Source: Brenneria sp. hezel4-2-4 (GTDB taxonomy: Bacteria > Pseudomonadota > Gammaproteobacteria > Enterobacterales > Enterobacteriaceae). Taken from it: 64,000 bases of DNA. Below, one piece after another: positions 28,216 to 38,423 of the stretch. The number at the start of each line of letters is the position of its first letter. The stretch's first letter is position 1. Where the stretch lies: positions 558,001 through 622,000 of the forward strand of contig NZ_JABJXS010000001.1 in NCBI RefSeq assembly GCF_013155275.1. Reading direction: 5' to 3'. The notes beneath the pieces were generated by a model that made no database searches, had not been told where the DNA came from, and saw nothing but the letters and a program-made list of their open reading frames with translations. A program made the position numbers and the translations under genes.

Positions 28216-29181
28216 TTATCCGTTAATCTGGAATAATGATAAATCTTTCATACCGGAGAAGGCTTGCAGCGCTGCCTGCAATGTCGTCTGTTGTAAAATA
28301 AAGGAAGAATAGGTGGCGATCGGGTCGGCCTCGACCAATGAACTCATTCGATCCGAGTATAAAATATCCCGCGAACTGCCGATGGTAGTCAGCGTGGTCA
28401 ATTCGTTAACTTTACTTCCGACTTCCGCCTGCACAGTGAGCACATTATCCAGCGAATTTCCGAGTCCGCGATTGGCTTTGTCCATCAATGCGGTATAAGC
28501 CTCGGTGTCTGCGTCGGTGCTTTCGTTCAGCGACATACTCAGGGCTTCCAGCGCATAATCAATGGTATTGAAGATATTGCTTTCGCTGTCGGAACCATCA
28601 GGCTCGGTGGTAAAACCGGCCGCCAGCGTCATAAATACGCTGCTGCCGGTGTTGCCGATGGTTAGCGTACGGCTTGAATCCACTTTCAGGCTGATTGCCG
28701 TATCGCCTCCCACGTAGCTGACATTGCCATCGGCATCGGCGGTAAAAGGCGCGGTATTCGTTGCATAACCGGCAAAAACATAATTACCGTTGCTGTCCGT
28801 ACTGTTGGCCAGAGATAGCAGTTGATCTTTATATCCCTGCAATTCGGTGGCCATTGACTGGCGATCCGCATCACTGTAAGTGGTATTCCCCGCTTTCACC
28901 ACCAGCGTCTGAATACTTTGCACCACGTCAACAACCTGCTCCAGTATGGTACTTTCCAGATTCAAACTACTGCTTGCGCTGGTACGCGCCGCGGTATATT
29001 GGCTGCTGGCCGCCTGAGTCTGCGCCAGAATAACCGCCTGAGAGGCGGCTATCGGATCGTCTGATGGCGAATTGACACTTTTCCCTGACGCCATTTGTAA
29101 GGCGGTATTCTGAAACTTGCTATTGACCTCGTTGATATTATTAATCAACGTCTGGTAACTGTTCATGGTGCTAAGACGCAT
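28216..29181 (-). CDS. flgL: Flagellar hook-filament junction protein FlgL (HAP3)
   Basis: Joins FlgK to the flagellin filament. 321 aa (E. coli 317). N-terminus MRLSTMNSYQTLINNINEV with NSPSDDPIAASQAVILAQTQ, and C-terminus ATYSSFILQQTTLQAALQAF, are flagellin-like D0/D1 helices. AGAGGA lies at the right distance before the ATG. Co-transcribed with flgK from the sigma28 promoter at 30928-30954 (and presumably from the flgB operon), ending at a strong terminator. Confidence 0.95.
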   Translation of the reverse strand: MRLSTMNSYQTLINNINEVNSKFQNTALQMASGKSVNSPSDDPIAASQAVILAQTQAASSQYTAARTSASSSLNLESTILEQVVDVVQSIQTLVVKAGNTTYSDADRQSMATELQGYKDQLLSLANSTDSNGNYVFAGYATNTAPFTADADGNVSYVGGDTAISLKVDSSRTLTIGNTGSSVFMTLAAGFTTEPDGSDSESNIFNTIDYALEALSMSLNESTDADTEAYTALMDKANRGLGNSLDNVLTVQAEVGSKVNELTTLTTIGSSRDILYSDRMSSLVEADPIATYSSFILQQTTLQAALQAFSGMKDLSLFQING

Positions 29182-29224
29182 GGGATCGTCCTCTTGCTGA
29201 ATTTATGCCGTATGCGGGCGAGAA

Positions 29225-30874
29225 TCAGTTATTCACTGCCGACAGTAATGAATCAAAAATAGTACTTGCAGTAGACAGTACCTTCGCATTGGCCAGGTAA
29301 TACTGCTGATAACGCGTCAAATCGATATATTCTTCATTCAGATCAATACCTGAAATAGACTGCTGTTTTTCAGTAAGCTGATCGACAATACTGGATTGCA
29401 CCGTACGATTGGTTTCCGCGCTTTGCGCTTTGACGCCGATATCACTGACCAGGGAAGCGTAGGCATCGTTAAAGGTCGCATTGCCGCCAATCAGATTTTG
29501 ATTTTGCAAATCCAGTAATGCCAATGCGTTGCTATTATCGCTTTCACCGCCGCCGCTACCGGCCGCAATCAACGCGACATCCGTTATGCTGACGGATAAA
29601 CTGTTGACGACATCGCTGACGGTATTGACGACAAAACTGTCATCCGCCGCCGCGTCGCCGTTCACGGTGATCGTCAGTCCATCAAAGCTTAAGGTGGTAT
29701 TGCCGTCAACGTCGGTGTCGCTGTCCACCGTTATACTGGCGTTATCGGACACGCGCGTCACCTTCCAGGCGGAGCCATCATAGCTCACTGAGTAATCACT
29801 GGCTTTCACCGCGCTGGTATCGGTATAAGCGGCGGAAAGCGTGGCGGTGCCGCTATTTTTGGTGCTGCCGGCTACCGCAGGCGAAGAGAAGCTGAAGAAT
29901 TCGGTTCCCGCAGCGCCCTTTAAATCCACGCCGGCTTGGTGCTGGGTATTAAAACTGTCCGCCAGGGTCAACGCCACCAGCCCAAGCTGATCGCGCGCGC
30001 TGTCCAGTACGTCGCTGCGAAAGGATAATAGCCCGCTGATGCTGCCGCCGGTCAGCGTACCCTCATCTATTTCGACTGGATCGCCGATGCCGTTATCATA
30101 AGCAATGGTAATACGGGAGGTATCCGTACTGGAGGCAACCGCGGTCAACTGATAGGCGGTATCTCCCTGAACCAGCGTCTGCCCGTTGGAAAGGCTGACA
30201 TTAATGACGTTGCTGTCCTGGGTACTGACCGTGACGCCAACCAGTTTATTCAGGTTATCAATTAACAGATCGCGTTGATCCAGCAAATCATTGGCAGAAG
30301 TACCGCTGCTGCCCAAACGGGTTATTTGCTGGTTGATATCGGCGATCTGTGAGGCGTAGTTATTGACCAAATCAATGTTTGTCGACAGTTGCTGATTAAT
30401 CGAGCTATCCATTTCACGCAGATAGTTATCCGCGCTGACAAACTGGTTGACCAGGCTTTGTGCGCTGCTGATTACCGTTTGGCGCGCCGAAGTATCGCTG
30501 GCGTTTTCCGTCAGCGACTGTAGGCCGGAGAAGAAGGAGGACATAATGGTGGAAAGACTGTTTTCACTGTCGGACAACAGATTATCCACCTGGGAAATTT
30601 GCTCGTAATAGGCATTGATCGACTGATAACTAGCCGTCGATGAGCGCAGCTGCGCCACGACCAGCGCGTCGTATGCGCGATCGACCGTCAGGATCTTCAC
30701 CCCGGTACCCACAGTACCATAGCTGGTCGTCGTTCCCGCGCTTTCCGCCAGGCTGACGCTCTGACGGTTATAACCGTCGGTATTGGCGTTGGCAATATTA
30801 TTTGATGTGGTGCTTAACGCAAGATTTGCCGCCTTCAGGCCTGAAGATGCAATGTTAATCAAAGAGCTGGCCAT
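29225..30874 (-). CDS. flgK: Flagellar hook-associated protein FlgK (HAP1)
   Basis: First hook-filament junction protein. 549 aa from the ATG at 30874 (AAGGA upstream); an upstream in-frame ATG would add seven residues. The start SSLINIASSGLKAANLALSTTSNNIANANTDGYNRQ and C-terminus LNEEYIDLTRYQQYYLANAKVLS are typical. The central part is Ser/Thr/Asp-rich, as in flagellin. Promoter in the 112 bp gap to flgJ (see 30928-30954). Confidence 0.95.
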   Translation of the reverse strand: MASSLINIASSGLKAANLALSTTSNNIANANTDGYNRQSVSLAESAGTTTSYGTVGTGVKILTVDRAYDALVVAQLRSSTASYQSINAYYEQISQVDNLLSDSENSLSTIMSSFFSGLQSLTENASDTSARQTVISSAQSLVNQFVSADNYLREMDSSINQQLSTNIDLVNNYASQIADINQQITRLGSSGTSANDLLDQRDLLIDNLNKLVGVTVSTQDSNVINVSLSNGQTLVQGDTAYQLTAVASSTDTSRITIAYDNGIGDPVEIDEGTLTGGSISGLLSFRSDVLDSARDQLGLVALTLADSFNTQHQAGVDLKGAAGTEFFSFSSPAVAGSTKNSGTATLSAAYTDTSAVKASDYSVSYDGSAWKVTRVSDNASITVDSDTDVDGNTTLSFDGLTITVNGDAAADDSFVVNTVSDVVNSLSVSITDVALIAAGSGGGESDNSNALALLDLQNQNLIGGNATFNDAYASLVSDIGVKAQSAETNRTVQSSIVDQLTEKQQSISGIDLNEEYIDLTRYQQYYLANAKVLSTASTIFDSLLSAVNN

Positions 30875-30927
30875 TATATTTCCTTCTTCTGCCATCGGGA
30901 AAACCCGATAACGCTTCGTCTATTCTG

Positions 30928-30954
30928 TTTATCGGCGTCCGGGAACAAAACTTG
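30928..30954 (-). promoter_or_regulatory. Sigma28 promoter of flgKL
   Basis: Minus strand: TCAA (30951-30954), 15-bp spacer, GCCGATAA (30928-30935). The -10 is perfect and -35 is 3 of 4. A small hairpin, ATCGGG/CCCGAT (30894-30908), lies in the leader before flgK. Confidence 0.85.
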
Positions 30955-30986
30955 AGGAGAACTCAGGTAAAGATGGTGATAAAAAT

Positions 30987-31958
30987 TTAAAATAAGGTGT
31001 TTAAATCATGTGTATAAGCCTGCGCCGCTTTCTGGGCCGAACTGCGGATTTGTTCAATAATCTGCACCAGTTTGCGGCCATAGTTCGGATCCGTGGCATA
31101 ACCTGCTTTCTGTAGCGCATAGGCCGCCTGTTCCGCACTATTCGCCTGCAACACCTCTTTGTAGCGGGAATTTTTCGTCAGCAGCGTAATGTAATCGTTC
31201 AACGCGTGCAGATAGGAATCGTATACTCTGAAATCCTGCTTCAGTTTATAAGACTGACCATCCTTGTATTCCGTGGTCATTACAGATGTTATCTCACCGT
31301 CCCAGTTGCCGCCGGCTTTTACCCCAAAAATATTGTGACTGGTTTTGCCGTCACTGGTGGTAATTTCTCGTTTACCCCATCCAGACTCCAGCATCGCCTG
31401 AGCCATAATCAGGTGATGAGGGATGCCGCTCTGCAAACTGGCTATCATCGCCGGCACCGACAGACGCTCGGCAAAAGACGCGCTGCCCGTTGCCGAATAA
31501 CCAACGGCGTTATTTTCCTGCGCGGCGTTTTCCAACTGGCTGCGACGGATAAATTCACCGATAAGGGCCGGCGGCATGGTCGAACTCGCCAACCGCTCCG
31601 GTCCCAATGGCATCGGCGTTTTGCCCGCCTCTTCACCCGGCTCCGCAGCCGCTTGACGGCTCAATTGTTTGACCATCATGTCCGCCAGCCCCAAGCCTTT
31701 GGTCGACAAATTCTGGGCTATCTGCTGATCATACATGCTGGTAAACATACGCGTCTGGTCGCTGCTCAGCAGACCATCCTGAGGCAGAGTATTACGCATG
31801 CTCTTCAACATCATATTGACGAACAATCCTTCAACCTGCTGGGCTACTTTATGCAATGCCCCAGGCGTATTCTGCACAGCCTCGCGGCGCAATCCACTCA
31901 CGGATTGTACATCGTAGGCCGCCGAGGCCTGCTCCATCAGGTTGCTAGGCGGTAACAT
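30987..31958 (-). CDS. flgJ: Flagellar rod assembly protein / muramidase FlgJ
   Basis: Caps the growing rod and cuts peptidoglycan so the rod can cross the periplasm. 323 aa. The N-terminal rod-cap domain shows VEGLFVNMMLKSMRNTLPQDGL and MYDQQIAQNLSTKGLGLADMMV. The C-terminal glucosaminidase domain starts near residue 160: HHLIMAQAMLESGWGKREI has the catalytic Glu, and NIFGVKAGGNWDG follows. Its start overlaps the flgI stop (TAATG). Confidence 0.95.
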   Translation of the reverse strand: MLPPSNLMEQASAAYDVQSVSGLRREAVQNTPGALHKVAQQVEGLFVNMMLKSMRNTLPQDGLLSSDQTRMFTSMYDQQIAQNLSTKGLGLADMMVKQLSRQAAAEPGEEAGKTPMPLGPERLASSTMPPALIGEFIRRSQLENAAQENNAVGYSATGSASFAERLSVPAMIASLQSGIPHHLIMAQAMLESGWGKREITTSDGKTSHNIFGVKAGGNWDGEITSVMTTEYKDGQSYKLKQDFRVYDSYLHALNDYITLLTKNSRYKEVLQANSAEQAAYALQKAGYATDPNYGRKLVQIIEQIRSSAQKAAQAYTHDLNTLF

Positions 31959-33067
31959 TAAATGATCTCCACTTCCGCTTTCAGACAGCCTGCGCTATGC
32001 ATTGCCTGGAGGATCGACATCAAATCCATTGGCGTGGCGCCCAACGCATTCATCGCCCGCACCACATTATTTAAATTGGCGCTGGCGTTAACGCGCTGCA
32101 AGGAGCCGCCCTCCTGCCGCACGGAGATTTCGGTCTGTTGCGTTACCACGGTCTGGCCGCCCGCGAAAGGCGTGTCCGGCTGGCTGACCGCTTGCTGATT
32201 ATCTACCACAACGGACAGGTTGCCCTGCGCCACCGCGCAGGAGTCCAGCATGACATTCCGGTTCATAACTACTGAGCCGGTACGGGAATTAATGATGACT
32301 TTGGCATCAATTTCCCCGACATCCACGTGGATGTCCTGTATTTGTGCCAGAAAACGCACCTGCTGAGTATTGCTTTGCGGCAGTACGACCTCCACCGTGC
32401 GGCCATCCAGCGCTTGAGCGGTGCCCATGGTATTCTGGCGGTTGATAGCGTCGCTGATACGTTGTGCAAGACTAAAATTGTCCTGCTTCAATTGCAGACT
32501 GATCCGGTTCGAACTGCCAAAAGTGCTGGGAAGTTCTCTTTCGATAATCGCACCATTATTTATTCTGGCGCCGGAAAGTTGGTTAACCTTAACCTGACTG
32601 CCGCCGGATGAAGCGCCGGCGCCCCCTACCAGTAAGTTACCCTGAGCCAAGGCATAAACCTGGTTGTCAACGCCCTTCAATGGCGTCATCAGCAGGGTTC
32701 CCCCACGCAAGCTTTTAGCCGAGCCCAAAGAGGAAACCACCACGTCGATTTTTTGCCCGGCGCGAGCAAAAGGCGGATAGGTAGCGGTTACCATCACCGC
32801 CGCCACATTTTTCAGTTGCATATTGGTCCCGCTGGGGACGGTAATCCCTAGCTGAGAGAGCATGTTGGTCAGACTTTGCGTAGTAAACGGCGTCTGGGTG
32901 GTCTGATCGCCGGTTCCATCCAGGCCGACCACCAGGCCATAACCAATCAGCGGGTTATCCCGCACGCCCTGAATGTCAACCAAATCACGCAACCGTTCCG
33001 CCGTTGCGGATGAAGTCAGCGCCAGCGTAAAAAATGCGTACATAATCAGTTGACGATACATTGACAT
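31958..33067 (-). CDS. flgI: Flagellar P-ring protein FlgI
   Basis: Forms the periplasmic bushing around the rod in the peptidoglycan layer. 369 aa from ATG 33067 with AGAGG upstream; a longer in-frame extension of 35 residues overlaps flgH and lacks a signal sequence. A Sec signal peptide (about [20 protein letters not shown], then ATAERL) is cleaved at ALA-like [26 protein letters not shown] and [19 protein letters not shown] are hallmark motifs. Confidence 0.95.
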   Translation of the reverse strand: MSMYRQLIMYAFFTLALTSSATAERLRDLVDIQGVRDNPLIGYGLVVGLDGTGDQTTQTPFTTQSLTNMLSQLGITVPSGTNMQLKNVAAVMVTATYPPFARAGQKIDVVVSSLGSAKSLRGGTLLMTPLKGVDNQVYALAQGNLLVGGAGASSGGSQVKVNQLSGARINNGAIIERELPSTFGSSNRISLQLKQDNFSLAQRISDAINRQNTMGTAQALDGRTVEVVLPQSNTQQVRFLAQIQDIHVDVGEIDAKVIINSRTGSVVMNRNVMLDSCAVAQGNLSVVVDNQQAVSQPDTPFAGGQTVVTQQTEISVRQEGGSLQRVNASANLNNVVRAMNALGATPMDLMSILQAMHSAGCLKAEVEII

Positions 33068-33077
33068 AATAAACCTC

Positions 33078-33797
33078 TTAGAACGGTGCAATGTTAAGGA
33101 AGAATCGTTGCAGCCATCCCATGTTCTGCGCTTCATTAATATAACCTTTCCCAACGTATTCGATTCTGGCATCGGCTACCTGGGTTGAGACAACTGAATT
33201 ACTTCCTGTGATTGTTCTTGGATTCACTATGCCGGAAAAACGGATATATTCAGCGCCCTGGTTAATGGCAATCTGCTTTTCACCTATCACTTTCAAATTG
33301 CCATTAGTCAGAACATCGCTAACCGTCACGGTGATGGTGCCCGAGAAGGTATTCTGTGCGCTGGCCCCGCCGGTTCCCTCAAAATCGTTAGTGCCCGAGG
33401 CGGTCAGGTCTGCTTTGCCGTTACCCAGCAATCCGCTTAGTGCCGTCGGTACGACCGAAAACCCCACAGCGGTGGAACCATCGCGGCTGGCATTCGCCGA
33501 TGAGCTTTTACTGGCGCTGACGTTTTCCTGTAGGGTAATCGTCAGGATATCGCCGACATTGCGCGGCCGACGATCTTCAAACAATGGCTGATAGCCATAG
33601 TTCATCGGCTGCACCGACTGGAAAATAGAACCGTTGGTGGCATACAGCTGGGCTGGCGCAGGCGACGCGCTGGTTTCACCCTCCACCAACGATTTATGCG
33701 GAATGTATGCACACCCGCTTAAAATCATCACCGCCAGCAACGGCCAGCTTAATCGCCTTTTCCGTAATAAAGGCTTTGAGGTCCAACAACACAACAT
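33078..33797 (-). CDS. flgH: Flagellar L-ring lipoprotein FlgH
   Basis: Outer-membrane lipoprotein ring. 239 aa with a lipobox ILSGC (Cys at residue 29) after a short hydrophobic signal. [21 protein letters not shown] and [17 protein letters not shown] are near-identical to E. coli, and the end [20 protein letters not shown] is conserved. A TTG-like extension is not needed. Gap of 35 nt to flgG. Confidence 0.95.
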   Translation of the reverse strand: MLCCWTSKPLLRKRRLSWPLLAVMILSGCAYIPHKSLVEGETSASPAPAQLYATNGSIFQSVQPMNYGYQPLFEDRRPRNVGDILTITLQENVSASKSSSANASRDGSTAVGFSVVPTALSGLLGNGKADLTASGTNDFEGTGGASAQNTFSGTITVTVSDVLTNGNLKVIGEKQIAINQGAEYIRFSGIVNPRTITGSNSVVSTQVADARIEYVGKGYINEAQNMGWLQRFFLNIAPF

Positions 33798-33832
33798 GCT
33801 TAACCTTATGTTCTTTTTATGCCAGAGATTGA

Positions 33833-34615
33833 TCAGAGCTGTGTTAAGCGTTGCAACATAGCATCGGAGGTCGACACGGCTTTACTGTTGATTTCATACG
33901 CGCGTTGAACCTGGATCATATCGACCAATTCCTCGGCAACGTTGACGTTCGAGGTTTCAACGTAGCCCTGGTACAGCAGCCCCGCACCATTTTGCCCCGG
34001 CGTGGATTCGGTAGGCGCGCCGGAACTCTCCGTTTCCTGATACAGATTTTCGCCCAGACTTTGCAACCCGGTAGGGTTAATGAAGGTACTGAGCGTCAGT
34101 TGCCCGACCTGACTGGCCGCGGTTTGTCCCTGTAGCGTCACGCTAACCACGCCGTCACGCGCCACCGTCATGGTTAAGGCGGTATCAGGAATGGTAATCG
34201 CTGGCTGTACCGAATAGCCGCTGGAGGTTACCAACTGACCGTTGGCATCCAGTTGGAAAGAACCATCGCGCGTATAGGCAGTCGTGCCATCCGGTAACTG
34301 GATCTGAAAAAACCCCTGCCCGTTGATGGCCACATCCTTGCTGTTTTCGGTTTGCTCCAAGTTACCCTGGCTGTGTAAACGCTCGGTCGTCACTGGACGG
34401 ACGCCGGTACCCAGTTGTAAACCGGAGGGTAACGTAGTTTGTTCCGACGACTGAGCGCCAGGCTGACGAACGGTCTGATACAGCAGATCCTCAAATACCG
34501 CCCGCTGTCTTTTAAACCCATTGGTACTCACGTTCGCCAAGTTGTTGGAAATAACATCCATGTTGGTCTGTTGAGCATCAAGCCCGGTTTTGGCAATCCA
34601 GAGAGAGCGGATCAT
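33833..34615 (-). CDS. flgG: Flagellar distal rod protein FlgG
   Basis: 260 aa, equal to E. coli. N-terminal [38 protein letters not shown] and C-terminal [26 protein letters not shown] are the axial-protein signatures, which pack as the D0 helices of the rod. Confidence 0.96.
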   Translation of the reverse strand: MIRSLWIAKTGLDAQQTNMDVISNNLANVSTNGFKRQRAVFEDLLYQTVRQPGAQSSEQTTLPSGLQLGTGVRPVTTERLHSQGNLEQTENSKDVAINGQGFFQIQLPDGTTAYTRDGSFQLDANGQLVTSSGYSVQPAITIPDTALTMTVARDGVVSVTLQGQTAASQVGQLTLSTFINPTGLQSLGENLYQETESSGAPTESTPGQNGAGLLYQGYVETSNVNVAEELVDMIQVQRAYEINSKAVSTSDAMLQRLTQL

Positions 34616-34636
34616 GGTGTTTCCTTAATAGATAAA

Positions 34637-35392
34637 TTAACTCACGGATAGCAACTGGTTAGCGCGTTCAGCATTCTGATCCACGCTGCTGATGATCTTC
34701 ATCTGCATTTCAAAACGACGAGAGTTGCCAATCATATCAACCAGGGCATCAACGGTGTTGACATTACTTCCTTCCAATACGCCGGGCATGACTCTAACCG
34801 CGTCATCGTCCGGCAACGCGTTGCCCGCCTGCTGACGCGCCGCATCGCTTAGATGGAAAAGGCCGTCATCGCCGCGCACCAATTGCCCAGGTTCCGAGCT
34901 CACCAGCTTAAGCGCCCCCACCTGGGCGATGGTATTGGGGTTGTCGCCGTCGCCCAACGCTGAAACCGTGCCATCCGCCGCGATAGTGATACTCGCCTGG
35001 GTGGGCACCGCCAGCAGGCCGCCATCGCCCACAACGGGATAGCCCTGAATCCGCAATTGTCCTTCAGCATCAACCTGAATGCCGCCGTTGCGCGTATAGG
35101 CTTCTTCGCCATTCGGTAACTGTACTGCCAGCCAGCCCTGATCTTGCAGCGCCACATCCAGAGAACGCCCGGTATAGTTCAGCGGCCCCTGAGACGTATC
35201 CGCCATTGGCGTTGAAGCTACCACCAGCGTCCGCGTTTGCAATGTCGGCCCTTCCACCGGCACCGCGCGCATCGCGGTCAACTGTGCCCGAAAGCCCGGT
35301 GTGGACGAATTAGCCAGATTATTGGCAATAACGGAGTGCTGCTCCAGCGTTTGGCTGGCCGCCCCCATAGCGGTGTAAATTGCGTGATCCAT
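34637..35392 (-). CDS. flgF: Flagellar proximal rod protein FlgF
   Basis: 251 aa, as in E. coli. N-terminal MDHAIYTAMGAASQTLEQHSVIANNLANSSTPGFRAQL and C-terminal SNVNTVDALVDMIGNSRRFEMQMKII follow the axial-protein pattern. Located between flgG and flgE. Confidence 0.96.
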   Translation of the reverse strand: MDHAIYTAMGAASQTLEQHSVIANNLANSSTPGFRAQLTAMRAVPVEGPTLQTRTLVVASTPMADTSQGPLNYTGRSLDVALQDQGWLAVQLPNGEEAYTRNGGIQVDAEGQLRIQGYPVVGDGGLLAVPTQASITIAADGTVSALGDGDNPNTIAQVGALKLVSSEPGQLVRGDDGLFHLSDAARQQAGNALPDDDAVRVMPGVLEGSNVNTVDALVDMIGNSRRFEMQMKIISSVDQNAERANQLLSVS

Positions 35393-35413
35393 AAAGCCAT
35401 CCTGTACGGTTTA

Positions 35414-36616
35414 TTAGCGCAGGTTCACCAGGGTGTTCAGAATGGAGTCCTGGGTTTTAATCGTTTGCGCGTTCGACTGGTAGTTGCGTTGCGCAACGAT
35501 CATATTCACCAGTTCGGAACTCAAATCGACGTTTGACGACTCCAGCGCACCGCTGGTAAGTGTCCCGAATACCCCGACGCCGGCGGTACCCACAATCGCC
35601 GCGCCTGAAGAGGAGGTCGATGACCAGACATTATCCCCTTCGGATTTCAGGCCCTGCGGATTGGCAAAGCTGGCCATAACGATCTGACCCAATAATTGAG
35701 TTTTCCCGTTGGAATAGGTGCCTGTGATGGTGCCATCGTTATTGATGGTGTAAGAAGAGAGGCTTCCGGCGGTATAACCATCCTGACTTGAACTGCTTAT
35801 ACTACTGGCGCTGGCGCTTTGCTGGGTAGTGCCGGTGAATGCCAGAGTGAAAGAATTATCCGCAGAGCCGTTAATACCATTGGTTTCAATAGTCAGTTCA
35901 GTGCCGCTGGTTAACACGCCACTGCTGTTAAAACCCAACGCCCCCAGAGTCTGGACTGTAGCCGTGGCGTCGCTGCTATCAATACCATAGACGTTCCAGG
36001 TGTTATCTGCCGTTTTAGCAAAATACAGGTTAATGTTGTGAGTATTTCCCTGGCTGTCATAGGAGGTCAGCGTACGTGAGTAGCTATAGGTACTGGAATC
36101 TGTCGCATCAAAGGCGCTGGTAATTATATCTTCGCTGGAGTTCAGGTTCAGTACCATTGACGCGCTGTTAGTTGCCTGAGCGGCGATGTCGCTGGAGGAG
36201 ATATTGAGTACCGTAGGTTCGGCGCCGGTGTTAATCGCCGGCGGCGTACCTGTTGCCGCGTAGCCGGTCAGGTAATAGCCGCTACTGTTAATAAGATTGC
36301 GTTCGTTATCCAGCGACAGTTCGCCATTACGTGAGTAGTAAACCGAGCCATTTTCATCGGTCATGCGGAAAAAGCCGGTTCCGGCGATGGCCACATCCAG
36401 ACCGCGATCGGTAGACTCAACCGTACCGTCGCTAAAGTCCTGATTGACGGAGGCTATCTTGACCCCCAAACCAACCTGGGAGGAAGCGAAAATATCGGCA
36501 AAGGATACCGACGCCGATTTAAAACCGGTTGTTTCCGAGTTGGCAATGTTGTTACCGATGACATCCAGGTTGCTGGACGCGGCATTTAAGCCACTAATCG
36601 CCTGTGAAAAACCCAT
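35414..36616 (-). CDS. flgE: Flagellar hook protein FlgE
   Basis: Subunit of the universal joint hook. 400 aa (E. coli 402). MGFSQAISGLNAASSNLDVIGNNIANSETTGFKSAS begins the D0 region and SNVDLSSELVNMIVAQRNYQSNAQTIKTQDSI closes it. The central domain is Ser/Thr-rich and variable, as expected for a surface-exposed part. Confidence 0.96.
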   Translation of the reverse strand: MGFSQAISGLNAASSNLDVIGNNIANSETTGFKSASVSFADIFASSQVGLGVKIASVNQDFSDGTVESTDRGLDVAIAGTGFFRMTDENGSVYYSRNGELSLDNERNLINSSGYYLTGYAATGTPPAINTGAEPTVLNISSSDIAAQATNSASMVLNLNSSEDIITSAFDATDSSTYSYSRTLTSYDSQGNTHNINLYFAKTADNTWNVYGIDSSDATATVQTLGALGFNSSGVLTSGTELTIETNGINGSADNSFTLAFTGTTQQSASASSISSSSQDGYTAGSLSSYTINNDGTITGTYSNGKTQLLGQIVMASFANPQGLKSEGDNVWSSTSSSGAAIVGTAGVGVFGTLTSGALESSNVDLSSELVNMIVAQRNYQSNAQTIKTQDSILNTLVNLR

Positions 36617-36691
36617 AGCGGGGTACTCCTTGAATAAAGTAAGTTACGCCAAACGCCTGCGTTAGCCGCGTTCAACGTGGAGAAATAGACA

Positions 36692-37369
36692 TTAAATAAT
36701 CTGCTTCACATCGCTAAGCGATGCGGTTCCCGCCAGACCCAGATTAAGCGTGGCGCCGTCTGAACTGGTATTCACGCCATAAACCAGCGCATATTTCAGC
36801 GGCGTGGCTACTACGCTGCCTCCGGATGAAGACGTAGCGGTTACCGTATAGCTGTAGCTACCTTCGGCAACAGCGGCGCCGCTATCATCGGTGCCATCCC
36901 AACTGTATGTCTGCACCCCGGCGCTTTGCTCACCCAGGCTCACCGTGCGTACCGCATTGCCGCTCGAATCCTTAATGGTCACCGTTACGTTGCTGGCCGC
37001 GCTGTCCAGCTCGATACCAAAAGGCGTAATCGAACTGCTTTCACCCACCACTATGCTGTTGCCGGAAATAAGCACGCCATGACCGATCAGGGTTGAAGCC
37101 TGTAATGTCTGACTGGTATCCAGTTGTCCGGAAATGGAACCCAGCGTGGTATTGAGCTTCTCAATGCCGCTAAGCGTGCTGATTTGCGCCAACTGGCTGG
37201 TGAGTTCGGTGTTATCCATCGGATCGGTGGGATCCTGATTTTTTAATTGCGCCACCAGCAACGTCAGGAACTCGCTCTGGAGATCCGAACTGCTACTGGT
37301 CGTTGATGACGAGGTGGTGGTAACCGTACTGTTATCGGTCGACTCATTAACTGAAATAGCAATGCTCAT
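36692..37369 (-). CDS. flgD: Flagellar hook cap / assembly protein FlgD
   Basis: Scaffold that caps the hook during polymerisation. 225 aa. The N-terminal conserved part includes LQSEFLTLLVAQLKNQDPTDPMDNTELTSQLAQISTLSGI; the rest has Ig-like folds (SYTVTATSSSGG). An unusual run of Ser and Thr follows the start. In the flgBCDEFGHIJ operon. Confidence 0.95.
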   Translation of the reverse strand: MSIAISVNESTDNSTVTTTSSSTTSSSSDLQSEFLTLLVAQLKNQDPTDPMDNTELTSQLAQISTLSGIEKLNTTLGSISGQLDTSQTLQASTLIGHGVLISGNSIVVGESSSITPFGIELDSAASNVTVTIKDSSGNAVRTVSLGEQSAGVQTYSWDGTDDSGAAVAEGSYSYTVTATSSSGGSVVATPLKYALVYGVNTSSDGATLNLGLAGTASLSDVKQII

Positions 37370-37379
37370 GTCCCCTCCG

Positions 37380-37784
37380 TTACTGGCCTAATGTCAGCGT
37401 TTTTTGCATGAGTGTTTTTGTCGTGTTCAGGACTTCAACGTTAGCCTGATAACTCCTTGAGGCTGAAATGGAGTTAACCATTTCGGCGGTAACATCGACA
37501 TTCGGCATACGAACATAACCCCGTTCGTCAGCCAGCGGATTGCCAGGTTGATAGACCAGTTTGTCCGGCGCCGGATCTTCAATTACGCCAGCCACCTGAA
37601 CACCCCCGATCTCCTGACCGGCGGGAGCGGCCACCTTGAACACCACCTGTTTAGCCCGGTATGGCGTACCGTCGGCACTGGTGACGCTGTCGGCGTTGGC
37701 CAGGTTACTGGCGCTTACGTTCATGCGCTGGGACTGTGCCGTCAGCGCCGAGCCGGAAATTTCAAAAATATTGAGTAGTGACAT
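37380..37784 (-). CDS. flgC: Flagellar proximal rod protein FlgC
   Basis: 134 aa, as in E. coli. [33 protein letters not shown] and [29 protein letters not shown] are the conserved rod helices. It lies 5 nt from flgB. Confidence 0.96.
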   Translation of the reverse strand: MSLLNIFEISGSALTAQSQRMNVSASNLANADSVTSADGTPYRAKQVVFKVAAPAGQEIGGVQVAGVIEDPAPDKLVYQPGNPLADERGYVRMPNVDVTAEMVNSISASRSYQANVEVLNTTKTLMQKTLTLGQ

Positions 37785-37789
37785 AGGCG

Positions 37790-38203
37790 TTATTTATCCT
37801 GTAACACTGACGTCATGCCTTTAATCTGCCCGCTCAAAACGGTAAGGCTGGTTTGATAACGCAGGCTATTATCGGCAAAATTGGTTCTTTCCCGATCCAT
37901 ATCGACCGTATTACCATCCAATGCTGGCTGATCGGGTATCCGATACAACAAGTCCAACGATGGCGGCGACGACGTTTGCGCGGGGATGTGCCGGGATGAT
38001 GTCACGGCGAGAGAAAGCTCCGAACCGGACGCCCGGCCTTGCTCAATGGCTTTAGTCAGTTCGGTGGAAAAATCGATATCGCGCGCCTGATAACCTGGCG
38101 TATCCGCATTGGCGATATTGCCGGCCAGAATCTCCTGCCGCTGCGCACGCAAATTCAGTGCTTCTTGTTGAAAGCGTAAAGCCGCATCAAGTTTGTCCAG
38201 CAT
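37790..38203 (-). CDS. flgB: Flagellar proximal rod protein FlgB
   Basis: 137 aa from ATG 38203, the E. coli size; an upstream in-frame ATG would add 13 residues outside the family. [28 protein letters not shown] is the signature. First gene of flgBCDEFGHIJ, divergent from flgA; an FlhDC-box-like repeat lies between. Confidence 0.95.
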   Translation of the reverse strand: MLDKLDAALRFQQEALNLRAQRQEILAGNIANADTPGYQARDIDFSTELTKAIEQGRASGSELSLAVTSSRHIPAQTSSPPSLDLLYRIPDQPALDGNTVDMDRERTNFADNSLRYQTSLTVLSGQIKGMTSVLQDK

Positions 38204-38282
38204 CTCTCTACTTTCTCCCAGGGAATTTACATCGGCAGACACTATCCAGTGCAGATAGCATAAACGGGATAGAGATACCCCT

Positions 38283-38324
38283 ATCGCTGGAATAAGCGGG
38301 AAATGAATGGCTAATTTCCCGATT
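38283..38324. promoter_or_regulatory. FlhDC-box-like repeat between flgB and flgA
   Basis: Left half ATCGCTGGAATAAGCG and right half GGCTAATTTCCCGATT each match the FlhDC consensus at about 10 of 13 positions, with a 10-bp spacer. Inside it GGGAAAT (38298-38304) and ATTTCCC (38314-38320) form an inverted repeat. It sits between the divergent flgB and flgA starts. Confidence 0.6.
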
Positions 38325-38423
38325 GGAGGAAGTGGCGAAAAGGTACACTACCGACGGTGGAATAGATTCCCGGCAATGTAACGTTGCTGATTAAGGCTTT
38401 AAATCAATTGACGAGGGCAAATC

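Noticed and set aside
30320-30360. TAAC-N15-GCCGATAT inside flgK on the minus strand
   Set aside because: Resembles a sigma28 promoter (3 of 4 at -35) but lies deep in coding sequence with no gene start nearby, so it is likely a chance match.
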